Assembly: GCA_947034895.1 (NCBI GenBank)
Contig: OX344763.1
Location: 30,007,025 to 30,071,024, forward strand
Source of the DNA: Rhytidiadelphus loreus
Taxonomy: Eukaryota; Streptophyta; Bryopsida; Hypnales; Hylocomiaceae
Direction: 5' to 3'
DNA length: 64,000 nucleotides
Position 1 is the first letter of the stretch. Every line of letters begins with the position of its first letter. The notes under the pieces are model-generated. The model searched no databases and was not told the origin of the DNA. It saw only the letters and a list, made by a program, of their open reading frames with translations. Shown one piece after another: positions 61,200-64,000 of the stretch. Both the position numbers and the translations under genes were made by a program.

Positions 61200-61330
61200 T
61201 GACGTCAATTTCGATAGATTGGCGGTATTGAACTAATTTGCCACTTTTTAGAAGTCGAGCGCAGCTGGAAACGTAAATCTAGATATCTGTCGTAATTCTT
61301 GGAGCTTTGTGTAAATGTATGTCACAACCA
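61200..61330 (+). repeat. Receptor-kinase intron repeat, copy upstream of the gene
   Basis: 'gacgtcaatttcgatagattggcggtatt' at 61200-61228 followed by 'gccactttttagaagtcgag', 'gtaaatctagatat' and 'ggagctttgtg' matches 47344-47460 and 57978-58090. It lies about 310 bases before the start codon of the lectin kinase and thus in its promoter region. Confidence 0.65.
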
Positions 61331-61357
61331 TTGGCTCCGGATTCACGCTCCGATTGA

Positions 61358-61690
61358 TGAACTTGCGAGCATATAATATCTAGCTGCAATAGCGTATTAT
61401 GAGTAGTCTCCGAGTAGGCATTGACGGGGAGACGAGATGGAAGACTCAATGAGCTAGCCCCGTCAGAAGCGACCCTGTACATTGTCAGTTTAGGAAAGAT
61501 TGCAGACAGTAGGTGGTCTCTCTAAATGTGAAATTAGTAAACTCGAAACTATCGGATAAATCTGAATGATGAACTTGCATATAATACCTACAGTAGCTGC
61601 AACAGAGTACGTATTATGAGTGGTCTCCGAGTAGGCAAACGAGATGGAAGACTCAATCAGCTAGCCCCGTCAGATGCGACCCCAGGTGGA
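61358..61690. repeat. Tandem duplication, period about 208 bp
   Basis: 61358-61480 and 61566-61690 share 'tgatgaacttg', 'catataat', 'gtattatgagtagtctccgagtaggc', 'gagatggaagactcaat' and 'agctagccccgtcaga-gcgacc'. The second copy lacks 'attgacggggagac'. The word 'TTTGCAGACAGTAGGTGG' or a variant then occurs four times, at about 61501, 62051, 62112 and 62161. Confidence 0.8.
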
Positions 61691-62360
61691 CATTGTCGAT
61701 CGATCAGTTTAATGGTAACCCCAGAGTCGTCGAATTGAAGCAGGTCTACTGTGAAGATATATAGATTGGTCAAGATTGCAAAGGGTTCATGATGCTGTAG
61801 CTCCCAATAGTTCTCCGGTGCAGTCTGTTGTACTCTAGGTAGGGAACCTCGGTCCATGTATTCTAAATTACTTTAAAAATCTGTACGTCGTGCTTCAATT
61901 CGGTCATCTCTCGATCATCAGTCCAGGCTGCACGAATTCAGTAATTGACGGGGAGGTTTGATCGATTCTTGGTTACTGTGTCATACGTACAGCATTACTG
62001 AAAAGGTTGCTGCCGACTGGTTAAAATGACTATTATGCAATAATAGTGTTTGCAGACAGTACGTGGGCTGCTGATCGACAGCTGGTTGAAATGTGTACTA
62101 TGCAATAAGAGAGTTTGCAGACAGTAGGTGGGACTGTGTGTGCGTGGTTCAAGATGGAAAGTTTGCAGACAGTAGGTGGCCTCTTTTAAACCTCACTTAT
62201 ATTTGTCTGTATCAATTGTCGGTATTTGAAATCCAATCTGGAGTTACAATGGTTGACTGGGGGACACCAACTTGCCTAGAGTCAATGTGGATCCAAGTCA
62301 ACTAGTATGTGATGCAATTTCTGAGTGTGTTTCGGCACAAAAATGTAACTACCTTGATTC

Positions 62361-62506
62361 GTCCTATTAGTGAGGTAGATAATTATTGTCGCTTAGAAAA
62401 TTAGTATCATTGCAAAATTTTAGTTTTGAGGAAATTGGTATCATATAGTAATATATAAATTTGTACTAATTTATTTATTTTATAGCACTAATTGTACTAA
62501 TAGGAC
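62361..62506. mobile_element. 146-bp inverted-repeat element (MITE-like)
   Basis: GTCCTATTAGT at 62361-62371 is matched exactly by ACTAATAGGAC at 62496-62506. The interior aligns with the element in intron 5 of the TVP15-like gene (5449-5613). It directly precedes the minisatellite. Confidence 0.75.
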
Positions 62507-62514
62507 CAGGGTTG

Positions 62515-63335
62515 TCCCCGTCACGTCCTGTCCGTCCATCAGGATGTCCGGACGGACGTCAGGATTCAACCCCGGCGTCCGTCAAGATGTAATCTGAACG
62601 AGAACCGTTCACAGAGGATGAAAACTACGGAAATGGATGGACGTTCTTCGTCGACGGGCGAGCTTCCGTCGACGGGCACGGAATGGGCGGGATGGACGGG
62701 TATCTGGACGGTTTGGATGGACGGGTATGTGGACAGAAAACTGGACGGGCATCTGGACGGGCATGTGGACGGAAGGGTGGGCGGTTGTGTAGACGGGTAT
62801 CTGGACGGGCGGGATGGACGGGTATTTGGACGGAAAACTGGACGGGCGGGTGGACGGGCGGGTGGACGGGCATGTGGACGGGCATCTGGACGGGTAAGTG
62901 GACGGTTGTATGGACGGGCATGTGGACGGGAGGGTGGGCGGTTGTGTAGACGAGTATCTGGACGGGCGGGATGGACGGGTATGTGGACGGAAAACTGGAC
63001 GGGCATCTGGACGGGCATGTGGACGGAAGGGTGGGCGGTTGTGTGGACGGGTATCTGGACGGGCGGGATGGACGGGTATTTGGACGGAAAACTGGACGGG
63101 CGGGTGGACGGGCGGGTGGACGGGCATGTGGACGGGTAAGTGGACGATTCTCTGGACGGGCATGTGGACGGAAGGATGGACGGTTGTGTGGACGGGCATG
63201 TGGACGGAAGGGTGGGCGGTTGTGTGGACGGGTATCTGGACGGGCGGGATGGACGGGTCTTTGGACGGAAAACTGGATGGGCGGGTGGACAGGCATCTGG
63301 ACGGGTAAGTGGACGGTTCTCTGGACGGGTGGGAT
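62515..63335 (+). repeat. GC-rich minisatellite of a 12-base GTGGACGGGCAT-type unit
   Basis: About 60 variants of a 12-base unit (GTGGACGGGCAT, ATCTGGACGGGT, GGTGGGCGGTTG and so on). Higher-order copies recur at about 254-278 bp (the 'gggtatgtggacggaaaactgg' block starts at 62723, 62977 and 63255 with changes). The unit length is a multiple of three and lacks stops, so frames stay open on both strands (up to 275 codons on minus: PVHPPVHMPVQ-type; plus: DGHVDGRVGG-type). These frames are treated as a by-product, not as genes. Confidence 0.9.
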
Positions 63336-63344
63336 TGGATTTTT

Positions 63345-64000
63345 TGCCTAAATGCCCGAAGCACCCAAATTTGGTGTTGACAAAACTTTGAAGTTAAATA
63401 AAACCTAACCAAGTTGCTATTTTTAGTAGTATCCAAGTTGCTATTTTTAGGAAGTTCTTCTTGAAGTCTAGTTATAGCATCAATAGTCTATTCTTAAAAA
63501 TAAATGATAGTGATTTATCGTTCCAAGACTTTGTGCAAGGGTACCCATTGCAATCTTAACTTCTTGTAGCATTGAGAGCTTTTGGAAATGTGCCTCGAAA
63601 ACACAACAAGATCTTGGAGAAAACATCACATTCAAATTTGAAATTTAATTAAAAGAAAAATATGGAGTATACTTTTAAAAGCCATAAATTGTTTGGGGTT
63701 ATACATGTTAGGCAATTTAACCTCATGTTTTTTGGGTCTAAATTTTTTTTAATTTTACTTGTGAAAACTGAAAAGAGGATTGGAAGACTTCACATCATTT
63801 TTGTAGTTTTAACACCCTCATGTTCAAACATTATAATCTTTTACTCTATAAGTGATATTGTTGTGTTTTAGCAACCTATGAGATTGCTAACATGTCTTGT
63901 TTGAATTTATACGGTTACAATTTTTTGCAAATTGATACACCTAGTCTCCTAATCAAAAATGTTGACATTTTGTTCAATAATGCCATAATGCCATTTGAGA
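63345..64000 (+). repeat. Dispersed repeat family E, copy 3, running off the window
   Basis: Begins 'gcctaaatgcccgaagcacc' right after the minisatellite and follows copy 1 (11040-11680) and the reverse of copy 2 (41365-41998) landmark by landmark, including 'ggtgttgacaaaactttgaagttaaataaaacc', 'ctttgtgcaagggtacccattgc', 'acaagatcttggagaaaa' and 'ctaacatgtcttgtttga'. Its right end lies beyond the window. Confidence 0.75.

Noticed and set aside
62609..63436. 275-codon minus-strand frame (PVHPPVHMPVQ-like repeats) and overlapping plus-strand frames over the 12-mer array
   Set aside because: The repeat unit is a multiple of three without stops, so long frames on both strands are expected by construction; no start context, splice pattern or family supports a gene.
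1..64000. CRISPR arrays, bacterial operons, tRNA or rRNA genes
   Set aside because: The tandem repeats lack regular unique spacers; coding genes are split by spliceosomal introns; no cloverleaf with a consistent anticodon arm or rRNA-like conserved stretch was seen by eye.

Overview
This window looks like nuclear DNA from a land plant. Genes are split by spliceosomal introns with GT-AG borders. Recognisable proteins are plant types: a bulb-lectin receptor kinase, a family GT34 xyloglucan xylosyltransferase N-terminus and a plastid-targeted protein. About two thirds of the sequence is AT-rich and full of degenerate repeats and short transposons with terminal inverted repeats. Compact multi-exon genes (introns of roughly 60-900 bases) in repeat-rich DNA suggest a non-seed plant (bryophyte, lycophyte or fern), but the sequence alone does not settle this.

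Layout: (1) 1-2.3 kb, repeat-rich non-coding DNA. (2) 2.87-5.76 kb, plus strand: six-exon gene for a four-pass membrane protein resembling the COPI-associated/TVP15 family, with telo-box-like repeats upstream and tandem repeats in intron 1. (3) 7.0-8.3 kb, plus: a possible two-exon small-protein gene. (4) 12.2-21.8 kb, minus: a 20-exon gene for a WD40 protein of the MAPKBP1/WDR62 family, reconstructed in full (about 1541 residues). (5) 23-35 kb: no genes; several inverted-repeat elements, three with clear terminal inverted repeats ending in TTAA. (6) 35.3-35.9 kb, plus: intronless plastid-targeted membrane protein, with a 236-bp element ending 125 bp before its ATG. (7) 36-45 kb: repeat DNA. 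(8) 45.4-48.4 kb: a cluster of gene fragments: the first three exons of an RNA polymerase III RPC34 (RPC6)-like gene, the N-terminus of a GT34 glycosyltransferase ending at a stop, and an unidentified GC-rich piece on the other strand. (9) 49.19-51.83 kb: a 2.6-kb CACTA-type transposon with CACTACAAGAAA ends and no transposase, carrying a 50-bp minisatellite and an inserted repeat. (10) 52.1-60.9 kb, minus: a ten-exon bulb-lectin receptor-like kinase, complete (751 residues), whose introns hold many copies of one repeat. (11) 61-64 kb: tandem duplications, a 146-bp inverted-repeat element, an 0.8-kb GC-rich 12-mer minisatellite open in several frames on both strands, then a dispersed repeat shared with 11 kb and 41 kb.

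The genes do not form a pathway or operon; each is an independent plant gene. The notable content is the density and variety of non-autonomous mobile elements, the gene-fragment cluster, and the receptor kinase whose lectin exons and introns carry traces of duplication. All exon borders were read by hand from splice motifs, phase and family resemblance; none was confirmed by transcript data or database search.
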